DNA of 64,000 bases from Knufia peltigerae (Eukaryota > Ascomycota > Eurotiomycetes > Chaetothyriales > Trichomeriaceae), in contig JAPDRN010000022.1 in the NCBI GenBank assembly GCA_030247855.1, positions 124,001 to 188,000 on the forward strand, read 5' to 3'. The position numbers were made by a program, and so were the translations under genes. This document shows, piece after piece, positions 32,506-43,071 of this stretch; the stretch's first letter is position 1; every line of letters starts with the position of its first letter. The notes beneath the pieces were generated by a model. It was given only the letters and a program-made list of their open reading frames with translations, made no database searches and was not told the DNA's origin.

Positions 32506-35500
32506 TCACTCGGCCACGCTGGCGACGCCGCTGCTGCCGAAAGACCCAACAGCCATCTTCCCGAAGCGAGTCCAAGTGGTAGTAGTCGTCGCTCTGCTCT
32601 GGCTCAGCTGCATTTGGACATAGTCGAACCAGTAAGTGGCCATGCCCACAATCCAGAACTTCCGGCCTGACGCCTTGATGCTTTCCTCGGCGGTCTCCAG
32701 CAACTCCTCGGCCTCGGCGTGGTCTCCCAGCTCGTGGAGGACATGGGCCAGCGAGTACTTGACGAGGTTCAAGGGGTACTTGCCCTCCCAGCCCAACAGG
32801 CAGCCCGCGTCGAAGGCCTTCTGCCAGCAGTCCCGGGCTTCACCAAACGCCCCGGAGCTGTGCGCCAGGCGTGCCAACCCGTACCAGACACGGAACAGGG
32901 TGTACTTCGACAGGACGTCCGGCTCCTGCATCGCGTCAAGTGCATCCTTGACCTTCGTGAGCCAGCGTCGAGCTTCTGTCCGCCTCCCGAGACATATGTA
33001 CGCCTCGGCGAGGCAGAGCTGCAGGCGACGACCGCTGCTGATGTGCTGATGGCCCCTGGCCTCCATGTAATCGAGCTCGGTTTGGACGAGATTGATCGCC
33101 TCCCCTTCCCGTCGCAGTTCACAGTACAGGTCGGCCATGTTCGAGAGGACGATGCGCCGGGAACCCGTGTGCTCGTAATTGTCGTCTTGGAGCGTCTCCT
33201 TGTGCAAAAGCTCAAAGTACGACAATGACGTCTCGAAGTCACCCTTTTCGCGCATGATCCGACCCAGGTTGGTTTGCACGGCGGCCAGTGCGACATTCTC
33301 CAGGGACGATGGCTTGTCGTGGTCGAGTGGCCTCCATGACAGGAGCTCTTGCTCCGAAATTGCTAGGTGGTTATCTTGCAAGAGGTTCTCGGCGTAGGAG
33401 ACGATAATCTGCCCTTGCATTGCGTTGAGTCTTGCGTCCTTGATTTCACGCAGTGGTTCCTTGGTCACTTGTTGATTCCTCGAATGGAGCTGCTTCAAAT
33501 ATAGCTCCAGAGTATCCTGGGAAACTGACCGATTGCCTCGCAGTCGGATAATGGCGGCTTCCCGTTGAGCTGCCCACGCCTTGACAAAAGGATCGTCGAG
33601 GTCCTTAATCAAGTCCTTCACGCGCCGGGTACAGTCCTCCTTCCATGAATTGTGCAGGAAGCGAGAAGCAGCGAGGAGGCACTCCGTAACTTGTTGTCGT
33701 AGTATCTTTGGTGCCGGCATCTGGGAGCACAGAATGTCGAATTCTTTCAGCATTCGAGCCACATGCGGCATCATTGGCCTTCCGGTATCTCCAAATCTTC
33801 AGGAGGACTAGCTGTTAGCCTTCGCGCGCGTGCAGGAACGCATGCTGCTAGAGTGGACTCACGTGTCTTCGATAAACTGATCCCTAGGAAATGCATGACA
33901 CACAAGAAGGATGGCCTGGGTCCGCCATTTGTTTTGATCCGCAGAACTCACTCTCAGAGTAGCTGTGGACTGCACAAGTGGGTGAACCGAGACGCTTCGA
34001 ACTTCATTGTAATCGTTGTTGCGGCGAATCAGGGAGAACGACAGAAGCTTTTCGATGGCATCATCATAAGCCACCTCATCCGTAATCATATCGACAAGGA
34101 ACCTGTCAATGCCCACATCAATGGCCGATACCTGTTCAATCTCCCCAAGTTTCGACCAGCGATTCATCTTCGTGCACCCTCTTAGCAGCATATTGTCGGT
34201 AATTGCGGCTGCGTCGAGGAAGCAGAATATCATCAGCAGGATCGCGGCAGCGGGGAAGTCTTGTTCAACTTGAGTGAAATTGAGTTCCCATGTTGTCAAG
34301 ACGGTTTTGTCATAATTCGAAAGCTTGGAATGATAGCTTAATAGATCTAGTTGCCGAGTATGATAGAGACGGCGATAGTCGCTGAGAGTTTTCTTTCTCG
34401 TCAGCACATATGATGCGGCCTGATCTATTGCCAATGGCAAGTACCCCAGGTCGTTCACCAATGTTTCAGCATCGGACTGTATCTTATCGGAATGAGACGT
34501 GATGTGCGCTTTTTGGAGCAGCACTTTGACAGCCTCGGGTGCAGTTAATGGCTCCATTGATGATCCTTCCACACTCACAAGGCCGACTGCGGATTGATCT
34601 CGTGAAGTGATTAGAATATGTCCCCATTTTGAACGAGGAAAGTAGTTGGACAGACAGATTGAGGCAAGATCGTCGGCGTTGTCGAAAATCAAAAGCCAGT
34701 CCTTGTTCTTCTTATCTGACAGCCAGGCTTGAACACCAGCAACCTTGTTAGTTCCTTTGGTTAATTTCATCAGATCGGATACCTTTTCGAAATCAGATAT
34801 CAAGGTCGCATGGGAGGCGGCATTGATGAATATTACGGCTGACTTGTACCTTTCACGGTATCGTAGTGCGTATTGTATCGCAGTTTGAGTTTTCCCAGAG
34901 CCCCCTTTGTTGTTTCCTATCAGCTTGGTAGGAGACCCGGGGGCTTCACACTTACCTAATCCACAAATTGCGAATGTTCGAGGGGCATCCTGATTGTGAG
35001 GTTCGCCGAAGAAATAATCTTCTATGTGCTTGAAATAACTCTCCCTCCCATGAAAAGCATTTGTAGCTGTGAAAGGGATCTCCAGGACACTTGATGTACC
35101 TTCCACCATGTTTCAGCCCCATTCTTCGTACTTCAATGATTTCTGACTACCTTCAATGGGAGAGACTTCCACCGTTATCTCGTTTATAGTCTCGTGCTGG
35201 TCGTTGGTCTCGATATCGACCTTGAATTTGAGCAACCGCGAAAGAACGGGTCGAAAGTTGCGGTCATCTTTCGATTTGAACCTCGCCAGCTCGCGGTGGT
35301 CGGCATTTTGACCAATCGTAATCTCGTTAGGGAGGTTGAGGATAGCTGAGCGGTGGTCAACAATCTGATTCCGTTAATCTCAACTCTTGAAACGGCTAAA
35401 GGAATTGTGAATCACCAGTTTCTTCCTGAATCCACCAATTGTTGTCATGTCCATCTCGAAAAAGGAGACGAGCTTGAGATTTGTGGCCTGTCGCACAAAG

Positions 35501-36275
35501 TCCTCTGATATTTCAAAGAGAAACCTTGAATCAGGCTTCAGGCTTCTCAACAAAGGCGTTGCAGGGTTGATAGGAGTGCAAGCAGAGATTATATTGGCAA
35601 GGAGGCTGCCGAGGCTAGCAATACTGCTTCCTTTATGGGGTGTCCCTGTTAAGAATCAGCATTGCAGATGGAGTCTGATTCAGATCAACAAGTATGCACC
35701 CATGAACATTATACCGTAGCATGCGTCCTGGATCGACTTCTGCTCCTCGGGTACCCGTATTGTCAATGCCTTTTTAGCCACAATACCTCCAAGACTGTGG
35801 CAGACAAAGATAAGAGGACGACGTTTTTCCTAAAGCCATCATCGTCAGCACCGGCCTTCAAGGATATTCCGATAAGTACTTGTTCAGATTGACGCAAGTC
35901 AACCAATTCTGTGAGCAACTTCATGGTGACGTTGCGCAGGTCTTGCTGAGCTGCAAAATTCAAGAATCGCGCGTTATATCCATATGTCATAATCCGGATA
36001 TTTGGCACGAGCTCCGGCAAAAGATCCCTGAGCCACATCACCTCGCTCTTCCTGTGAGTCCATGTATGGAAGGCATGACCGTTGAGACCATGTATGGCAA
36101 CAAGGCTGCAGATGATCAGTAAGCGGTTCCTTAGCACATTCCTGCTTTTCACTCACTCGAAAACGATTCGACTGGGATTAGGCTGAGGAGTACTTAAGAG
36201 CTTAGATGACTCTGATGCAGCTTCGGGCTGGGGAGAATGGATGACCGTGATTCCATAGACATTTTCCGGTTCCAT
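32506..36275 (-). CDS. NLR-type protein: alpha/beta-hydrolase (SesB-like), NB-ARC, TPR repeats
   Basis: Fungal NLRs are STAND NTPases tied to non-self recognition and regulated cell death. Eight exons (36157-36275, 35880-36105, 35829-35700, 35645-35416, 35364-35151, 35099-34956, 34904-33863, 33796-32506) join in frame to 1131 residues. The N-terminal hydrolase has VAIHGLNGHAFHTWT, the nucleophile motif PLIFVCHSLGGIVAKKAL and GIMFMGTPHKGSSIAS. The NB-ARC begins with FHGRE; Walker A is CGLGGSGKTQTA (near residues 352-362, interrupted by an intron after CGL), Walker B DWLLIFDNADD, then ILITSRD, LGYLPLAIDQAASYV and VHPLVQ (MHD-like). From about residue 720 come TPR-like helical pairs (LSNMADLYCELRREGEAINL, LCLAEAYICLGRRTEARRWL). 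No frameshift or stop interrupts it, so it appears functional. Confidence 0.92.
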
Positions 36276-36995
36276 AGTGATATCGGAGACTCGGAAAGAT
36301 GAAGACGAGGAAGTGAAATCCAGCGAGTAGCTCAGGGTGCTTCGAAGTTTTCAAAGCTCTGCCCTGGCATATTATTAGCACCTAGCCACAGATGAGACGC
36401 TGGAAGTCGCGCGACCAGGTGAGCATCCGGCTCGAGATGTCTTAGTACAGCCATAAAGCCCTCTCATGGGCGCCTCTTCCTTCAGCCGCAGCAACAAAAT
36501 GAAGCGAGCATTCCATCAACCAGTGAGGCTCAAATATTGTAAGGTCGACTGGGGGCTGCTACGGCTCAGGCGGCAGAAGAAAAACCGTGTTGACTGCGGG
36601 TTCATATTGGTCCCGACTTGACAAGGATTAGGCAATTTCAGCACAAGACCCGGGCAGAGTTGTGACCTGGATTTGCGGTTCAGGTGTGGTGTTGATGTCG
36701 CAGTATTGGTAGTTGGTCACGCGTGATAGACGCCTTCGTGTGGAACTTGTTGAGCAGCGGTTAAAGTTCTCGGCTCACTACGGAGCACCTACGGCATGTA
36801 CATCACTTACCCCCCAGGTCCGTTCCGGGCGGCCGCTCCACCTAAAATGGCGATCTTGGAGGACTTTTGTAAACTAAAAGACATCCGCAACTCAATAGGT
36901 ACCGCATCCAAAAGAAAATCTCGCGGCGACTTCACAGAACAGGGCAGTCAGAATGGTATGCAGAGACACAAATTTCATGACACTCATCTTTCTAG

Positions 36996-37325
36996 GTGAT
37001 GATCCTGGCTTGAGGTAGCACGAGAGTAGCGCCAGGCGGGCCTACAAGGCCCTGACTCACCCTACTCTCCTAACAGGGGTCTCACAACAGGAGTATCATT
37101 AACGGAAATAATTAACGCGAGGAACTAGTACTAGAGTAAGTGTACGAGCGCAGAGAGTGCCCATACGTGGTGCTAATTCCAATTGGGTGACGACCCCGAA
37201 CGCGTGATATATCCCAAGGCCTGGTACTGCGCCCAGTTTGTGAGAACAACTCGGACTCTGTCAATTTCTGGGCGGGATTAGCGATAAATCTCGCCTGGTT
37301 CGGCTGACTTGCAACCGTGTTCTAT
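36996..37325 (+). repeat. Direct repeat, copy 1 (interrupted)
   Basis: The first arm (about 36996-37071) and second arm (about 37217-37325) match copy 2 at 37351-37535, with about 145 bp of extra sequence between them. Shared strings include ACGAGAGTAGCGCCAGGC, TGAGAACAACT.GGACTCTGTC and GACTTGCAACC. Most differences are transitions. Confidence 0.8.
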
Positions 37326-37350
37326 CTTTCCAGTCGCGTTCACAACAGAT

Positions 37351-37535
37351 GGGTGATACTGGTTTGAGGTAACACGAGAGTAGCGCCAGGCAGCCCTGCA
37401 AGGGCTTTCCTCGCCTTCGTCTCCCCAGGCCTGGTCTGCGCCCAGTTCATGAGAACAACTTGGACTCTGTCAACTTCTAGGTGAGAATGGCAATTATCTT
37501 CGCCTGATTCGGCCGACTTGCAACCTTGTCCTGAG
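37351..37535 (+). repeat. Direct repeat, copy 2 (contiguous)
   Basis: This carries the same two arms as 36996-37325 but joined directly (TCTCCCCAGGCCTGGTCTGCG). Either copy 1 gained about 145 bp or copy 2 lost it. No coding capacity is seen in either copy. Confidence 0.8.
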
Positions 37536-37867
37536 ACCTACCTCCCCTGTGGCCTCTCCACTAATACAAATATTGACTCGGAGCAATCACGATGTCGTAT
37601 TAGCCACCCGAGGTCGAAGAACGAAACGAGGGATACCCAGGGACGACCTCACATTCCACACCCTCGTGCTCAGTATATTCAACCAGTTTTATACTTGGGA
37701 AAAGGACAACTTGTCCCCTCTCGGACTACGAAAAGTGTCTGGCTTTCGACATCGTAGATTGCTTTCCAATGAGCAAAGCCTTGTTCTGCCACGAGATTAC
37801 TTTTCGCTTTTTACCTTCAACTTATTATCCTAGCACCTTCCACCGCAGCCTGACGAGTTCAGTCAGC

Positions 37868-39599
37868 ATGAAAAGCTATCGGGTATGCTAAATTGCACCC
37901 TCGGACAGTTATTTACGGCCTACTGCTGACTTGAGAATATAGGATGCAATTGTTTGTCTCAACTCGCTTCAGACACCGTTTGAAGTGCTCGAGGAAAGAC
38001 GAAGGATAGGCAAGAAAATGGATGCCTCAGCTTTGACTGAAATGCAATCATGGGTTGAAAGATCCGGCCTCAAGGTGAGATTTACGCGCCAATGACGATG
38101 GGGTCAGATTGAATCTGAGACTCAACACCTTAGAATGCTCATGGTCGCCGGGAGTCACTAAGCATCACGTGTGCTAGCGACGTTGCCCCAGCTATTCGTC
38201 TCTGACCTGGCACAAGGGATAAACTGACGCCAGATATGATAGATTCCAGATTTGGACAAGCTTAACATTATACATGTTGCTGGAACTAAAGGCAAAGGAA
38301 CGACCTGTGCTTTTATGGACTCCATCCTCAATCAACATCGCCGGGAACATTCCGTACCAAAGAAAATCGGACTGTACACTTCTCCGCATCTCATATCCGT
38401 CAGAGATCGCATACGAATCAATTCAGAACCGATCAGAGAAGACTTGTTTGCGCGCTACTTTTTCGAAGTCTGGGACGCACTTGAAGCATCTGCCGCCCAG
38501 GAAGGTCGAGATCCCCGAGTGAAGCCGGTATATTTCAGATTTCTTACTCTCATGTCTTGGCACGTATTTCTCAAAGAAGGTGTTGATGCTGCTATCTACG
38601 AAGTGGGAGTTGGAGGCGCCTGGGACTCAACTAACGTCGTCGAGAAGCCTGTCGTTACTGGAATTACAACCCTCGGCATCGACCATGTTGCTGTTCTTGG
38701 GGACACTTTGGCTAAGATTTCGTGGCACAAAGCCGGCATTTTCAAAAAGGGTGTTCCTGCTTTCTCCGTTTCCCAAGCTCAGGAAGCTGTCGATGTCCTC
38801 GAAGAGCGTGCAGCTGAAATTGGTGTCAACCTGCACTTTATTGATGTGGATCCTTTCATTTCCAAAGTTGAAGTCACGCCAAATGCTGAATATCAACGCG
38901 GGAATATCTCCTTGGCGATTGCGCTTGTTGTTGAGGCTGGGAAAAAGCTAGGACTGCCCGGTTTGCATCCAGATAAATGCCCAGAGGTGTTCAAAGACGG
39001 AATCGAAAACACAGTCTGGCGTGGGAGATGCGAGACAAAATTCGATGGCCGACGAAAGTGGCATCTCGATGGAGCACACACAGTGGATAGCCTCAAAGTT
39101 GCTGCGCAATGGTTTGCTCGGCAATCCAAAGAAGGCACCTTCCGCATTCTTCTCTTCAATCAACAATCGAGACCCGAAGCGGATGACCTTCTGAGAAGGC
39201 TACAGCTTGAGCTGATCAATGACTGTGGCCTTCGCTTCGATCATGTGATTTTTTCAACGAACGTCACGAGAAAGAGCACGGGTTATCGAATCGGTAAGAA
39301 GGCCCCAGGACATCAAACGGTGATTGCAGCTTACTGAAAATGTAGAATTCGAAAATCGCAATACGAGCACCCAAGCGGTCAAGGAGCTGGCAGTTCAAAA
39401 ACGCTTTGCGGAGGTCTGGGCCGAATCAGATCAAATGCCAATTATTCATACTTTACCGACCATTCAGGATGCCATCGAATTGATTGAGGAGCTCAGCGAA
39501 GAACAAGAGGCGACCGATGTCTTCGTCACAGGAAGTATTCATCTTGTTGGCGGGATTCTTGCACTTCTCGAAGGCGCTGCTAGCCCTGCCACCTCTTAG
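37868..39599 (+). CDS. MET7: Folylpolyglutamate synthase
   Basis: This ATP-dependent ligase adds gamma-linked glutamates to folates, which keeps them in the cell and makes them better cofactors for methionine and nucleotide synthesis. Four exons: 37868-37882, 37943-38074, 38243-39293 and 39346-39599, giving 483 residues. The P-loop is IIHVAGTKGKGTTCAFM; next come GLYTSPHLISVRDRIRIN, YEVGVGGAWDSTNVV, TTLGIDHVAVLGDTL, ISWHKAGIFK and the C-terminal domain string WHLDGAHTVDSL. The first exon codes only five residues (MKSYR). No obvious mitochondrial leader is visible, so this form is probably cytosolic. Failure to splice the last intron would truncate the protein after STGYRIGKKAPGHQ..AAY, losing the final 84 residues. 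Confidence 0.95.
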
Positions 39600-40243
39600 G
39601 TTTACCGGTCAAGGCTTTCAGCTTTGCTTACGGAGTTATACGGGTTTCAGTCAATGACTGTTACGATATAGGGGTATTAAAGTGGGTGGACGGCTAAAGA
39701 ATTCATCCCTCGAGCACAGATATTTCTAGTAGCCGCTCATCTTGAACAGCCTCTGCCGAGCAAGGCATACACACGTCAGTGTCTCACGAGGTGACTTCCG
39801 GCAGAGTCAATAGGCTTCATTTCCTCTCTGAGCTATACGAACAGTCTATGAACCACAGGTAAGTCGGGCAGGTAGAGGAGGCCGTAGTGAAGTATGATAT
39901 ACTGTCCAGTTAGGCAGGTATGTAATGTAGCCCCGTAGTAGCGGGTAATCCACACAGTTCACCAGAAACGCCAAGATTAATTCCTTGGGCGTCTCTCTCG
40001 ATCGGACTTTGCCGGTGCCCGCTCTACGAGTATCAAACATTCAAAACCTCTTACATAACTCCCACGGCTGTTTCAAGTACTTCTGGACCGTGCAAGAAGG
40101 TTTGAGTTAACAGGCTACCCAATTCAAGACTGAACTAGGTACCTACTTACCAACCACTTCTTGAGAAGGGAGGGACAGAACCGAGATCAAACGTTTGCGT
40201 CATCCTTGTAACCAGGTTACCGTCACCCAAAAAAAAGAAAATC
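39600..40243. other. Intergenic
   Basis: 3' flank of folylpolyglutamate synthase and promoter of the deaminase gene. A minus-strand frame at 39846-40040 looks spurious. A near-match TACGGAGTT lies at 39629. Nothing else seen. Confidence 0.5.
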
Positions 40244-42085
40244 ATGGCGCCAAAACCCGAAACGTCGGATAACGAGTCGATCGACTCCCAACTCGAATGG
40301 GAGTACGATGAGGGCATCCCACAGGTCGAAGACCCTTTTATCCAGAGATACATGTCGGGACGGTCTGCCCTAATCGAGCAGGAGAAGAAGCAACGCCACG
40401 ACGTCATGTTTAAGAAGACCATGTCACCGCTGGCGAAGCAGGCGTCAAAGATCATGAGCGCCATCCGTCGTCGCGAGCTGCGCGACGTCTGGACATCCGA
40501 GTTCGAGGAGAGCCTAATGGACATCAACGGCGGCAACCTGTACCCGGGCATGATGTTCACCCTTGCAAGAGACCGCATCGAGAAGACGGACCTGTGGAAG
40601 ATCATCGAGAAGATGCCCAAGGGCGCCCTCTTGCACGCCCATCTCGAGGCCATGATCGACATTGACTGGCTCGTCGACCAGGCGTTGGCAGAGAAGGGGT
40701 TTTGTATCCTGGCCCCCGAGGGCCTGTGCGACACCAAAAAGCGCGAGACGAGCTTCTTGGAGTTCAGGTACTATGACGACACGGAGTTGCAGAAGATCAA
40801 GAGCGCCGCAGGAGCGGGAGGAGGGGCGGCGAGCATCTGGACAAGTGGCTACAGGGCACGCACGCCGGTGCCAATCCGCGAGGCGCAGAGGACGTTTCCC
40901 GACGACGACACGACGTTCAAAAAGTGGCTGGCCAGTCGGTGCATGATCACGGCCGAGGAGAGTCTATGTCATCACCACGGACTGAATGCCATCTGGAAAA
41001 AGTTTCAAAGCACCTTTCTGGTCATTGGAGGAATGCTGTTTTATGAACCCATTTTCCGAAAAGCGATTCAAAGACTGCTAGGCCAACTGGCCGCTGACGG
41101 CATCACGTATGTCGAGCTGAGGACCGCGTTCAAGTTTGAGTACAGGAAGACTGGACAGACAACGGGCGCCCCGGGACGATTCGATACCTTTTTCAGGGAG
41201 CTGGAGGAGGAGCTGGACAAGTTCAAGACCAAGCCGGAGGGCAAGGGGTTCAACGGGGCGAGAATCATCTGGACCAGTGTGCGGACAATGGACAATCGCG
41301 CCATTGCCGAAGCGATGAAGGAATGTATTAGCATGAAGGCGAAGTACCCGCATCTGGTGTGCGGCTATGACTTTGTGGCGCAGGAGGATATGGGACGGAC
41401 TTTGCAAGATCTTGTCCCGATGATCTTCTGGTTCAGAAAGCAGTGTGCCGAAGCTGGCTTGGACTTGCCCTTCTTTTTCCACGCGGGAGAGTGCCTGGGC
41501 GATGGTGACGAGACGGACAACAACCTTTTCGACGCGGTGTTGCTGGGCACGAGAAGAATCGGGCACGGGTATTCGTTGTACAAGCACCCGCTGCTGATCG
41601 ACATGGTCAAGGAGAAGAAGATCTTGGTGGAGAGTTGCCCGATTTCCAATGAAATTCTACGGTTATCAAGCTCGATATTGTCGCACTCGCTACCCGCGCT
41701 ACTTTCGCGAGGCGTGCCGGTGTCGTTGAACAATGACGACCCGGCAATTCTCGGGCACGGGAAGAACGGCTTGAGCCACGATTTCTGGCAGTCCTACATG
41801 GCATTTGAGAATCTAGGTCTCGAGGGACTCGGGACGATGGCGGAAAACTCACTCAAGTGGTGTGCTATCGAGGATCAAAAGACGGCAGAATGGACAAAGA
41901 GCATCGCGGACGGGTATATGGGCAAAGGAACCAAGTCGAAGTTGTTGCGGGAATGGAGGAGTGAGTTTGAAAAGTGGTGTCAGTATATCGTCATGGAGTT
42001 CCCGCTCGAAGCGGATGAAGATGAGGATGAAGAGGACGAGGAGTCTGAAGAGGATGATGAGGACGAGGAAGACGATGACGATTAG
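40244..42085 (+). CDS. Adenosine deaminase, ADGF/CECR1-like, without signal peptide
   Basis: Zinc hydrolase that converts adenosine to inosine. Intronless, 613 residues. The metal and catalytic motifs are complete: His131 and His133 (GALLHAHLEAM), His413 and Glu416 (FFFHAGECLGDGD), His441 (RRIGHGYSL), SCPISNEILR, and Asp498/Asp499 (VSLNNDDPAILG). The longer N-terminal helical region and the GITYVELRTAF and CGYDFVAQED strings place it with ADGF/CECR1 proteins rather than the short classical deaminases. There is no signal peptide (MAPKPETSDNESIDSQLEWE), so it should be intracellular, unlike animal ADGFs. The last 28 residues are almost all Asp, Glu and Ser. The start ATG at 40244 follows an A-rich stretch and is well placed. 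Substrate is inferred from the family. Confidence 0.92.
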   Translation: MAPKPETSDNESIDSQLEWEYDEGIPQVEDPFIQRYMSGRSALIEQEKKQRHDVMFKKTMSPLAKQASKIMSAIRRRELRDVWTSEFEESLMDINGGNLYPGMMFTLARDRIEKTDLWKIIEKMPKGALLHAHLEAMIDIDWLVDQALAEKGFCILAPEGLCDTKKRETSFLEFRYYDDTELQKIKSAAGAGGGAASIWTSGYRARTPVPIREAQRTFPDDDTTFKKWLASRCMITAEESLCHHHGLNAIWKKFQSTFLVIGGMLFYEPIFRKAIQRLLGQLAADGITYVELRTAFKFEYRKTGQTTGAPGRFDTFFRELEEELDKFKTKPEGKGFNGARIIWTSVRTMDNRAIAEAMKECISMKAKYPHLVCGYDFVAQEDMGRTLQDLVPMIFWFRKQCAEAGLDLPFFFHAGECLGDGDETDNNLFDAVLLGTRRIGHGYSLYKHPLLIDMVKEKKILVESCPISNEILRLSSSILSHSLPALLSRGVPVSLNNDDPAILGHGKNGLSHDFWQSYMAFENLGLEGLGTMAENSLKWCAIEDQKTAEWTKSIADGYMGKGTKSKLLREWRSEFEKWCQYIVMEFPLEADEDEDEEDEESEEDDEDEEDDDD

Positions 42086-43071
42086 ATATGATGGGAATAT
42101 TGCCACAGGCTCAACCCTTTATGAGGCCGGCATATCATTGAGTATTGCTGCTGGCGTGACGCTTTATGAGAAACCGACATACACGTTGGAAACCAAAGAC
42201 TGAGAATCTTCTGGAGCAAGAAGCGAATTCGTTATTCAACAGATACTGTCTTATAGAAAGCTCCACGACATTGACCTGGGATGGTAGAAGAATGAATGAT
42301 TACCTACAGTACAGTCGGGGTATGTAGCCTGGTGAGCCTCGCCGAGTGACACACTTTTGTTGACGGGGCTGAGGCGAATTGTCGGCGTGAGCTGGCGATA
42401 AGATATAAGATAGAGTACGGAGTACACTAAGGCAGCTTAGTGTTAGGCATGTTTCGGGAGCCAGTCAGCGTTATCAATTCGTCTCCTTTCGGCGCTTGGA
42501 TGGTCATTTGGCGGGCGTCTCGTGCGGTACATTAAGTTGCTGTAAGCACATCGCCCCAACCCCATGATCTACGAGCCAGACAGATTGAATAGGGCTTTTT
42601 GGGCTCATCAGGGCTCTCATCTGTCGGATATTTACTGTTGTATGGACTACCAGGGCTGGTACCAAGCATTGATTGCAGCCCAAGCGTCATCAAGTGGCTG
42701 TCCTTTGTTGCCTGCTTTCTCCGATTTATCTTGATGCTCTTCTCCGCGCCTGCGTTTTGACCGAGAGCCAACACCACCAACCACACACTGTCACCACCAA
42801 ACAACACAACAACAACGCTCTCGTTTGTTGTACTCGTCACAAGTCAGTGCTCTCCCGGCGGCATTTAATCAACGGACTGGGATCATCACCCATCCCCCGC
42901 TGTTTGTTTCATCTACAAGTAATCCAAGTGTTGGGTTTCTTTCGACATCGCCACTGCACACTACTGTTGCCCGTCACCTGCCGGCCTCTTGCACAGACGT
43001 CGTCATGATCAGAACACCATCATAAGCCTGACCGTCGCTGGAAGGGTGTTCCTTCTTTCCCTACCGTCATC
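42086..43071. other. Intergenic: deaminase 3' flank, ATG2 leader
   Basis: No gene seen. One TACGGAGTA word (42416-42424). The part from about 42768 is rich in CA and AAC, then C/T-rich, typical of a transcribed 5' leader before the ATG2 start. Confidence 0.5.

Larger units (their letters stand above)
36276..37867. other. Divergent intergenic region with diverged duplication
   Basis: About 1.6 kb between the NLR start and the folylpolyglutamate synthase start. Besides both promoters it holds two diverged copies of one sequence (listed next). Short frames (36796-36999, 37549-37833) have no family features. Confidence 0.5.

Noticed and set aside
37072..37216. Extra segment in repeat copy 1 considered as a small transposon
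   Set aside because: Ends share only a weak GGGGTC/GACCCC match and no target duplication is visible, so I list it only as an insertion or deletion.
37549..37833. 94-codon frame just upstream of folylpolyglutamate synthase
   Set aside because: Overlaps the presumed promoter, has no family features and cannot be spliced into the conserved first exon of the synthase.
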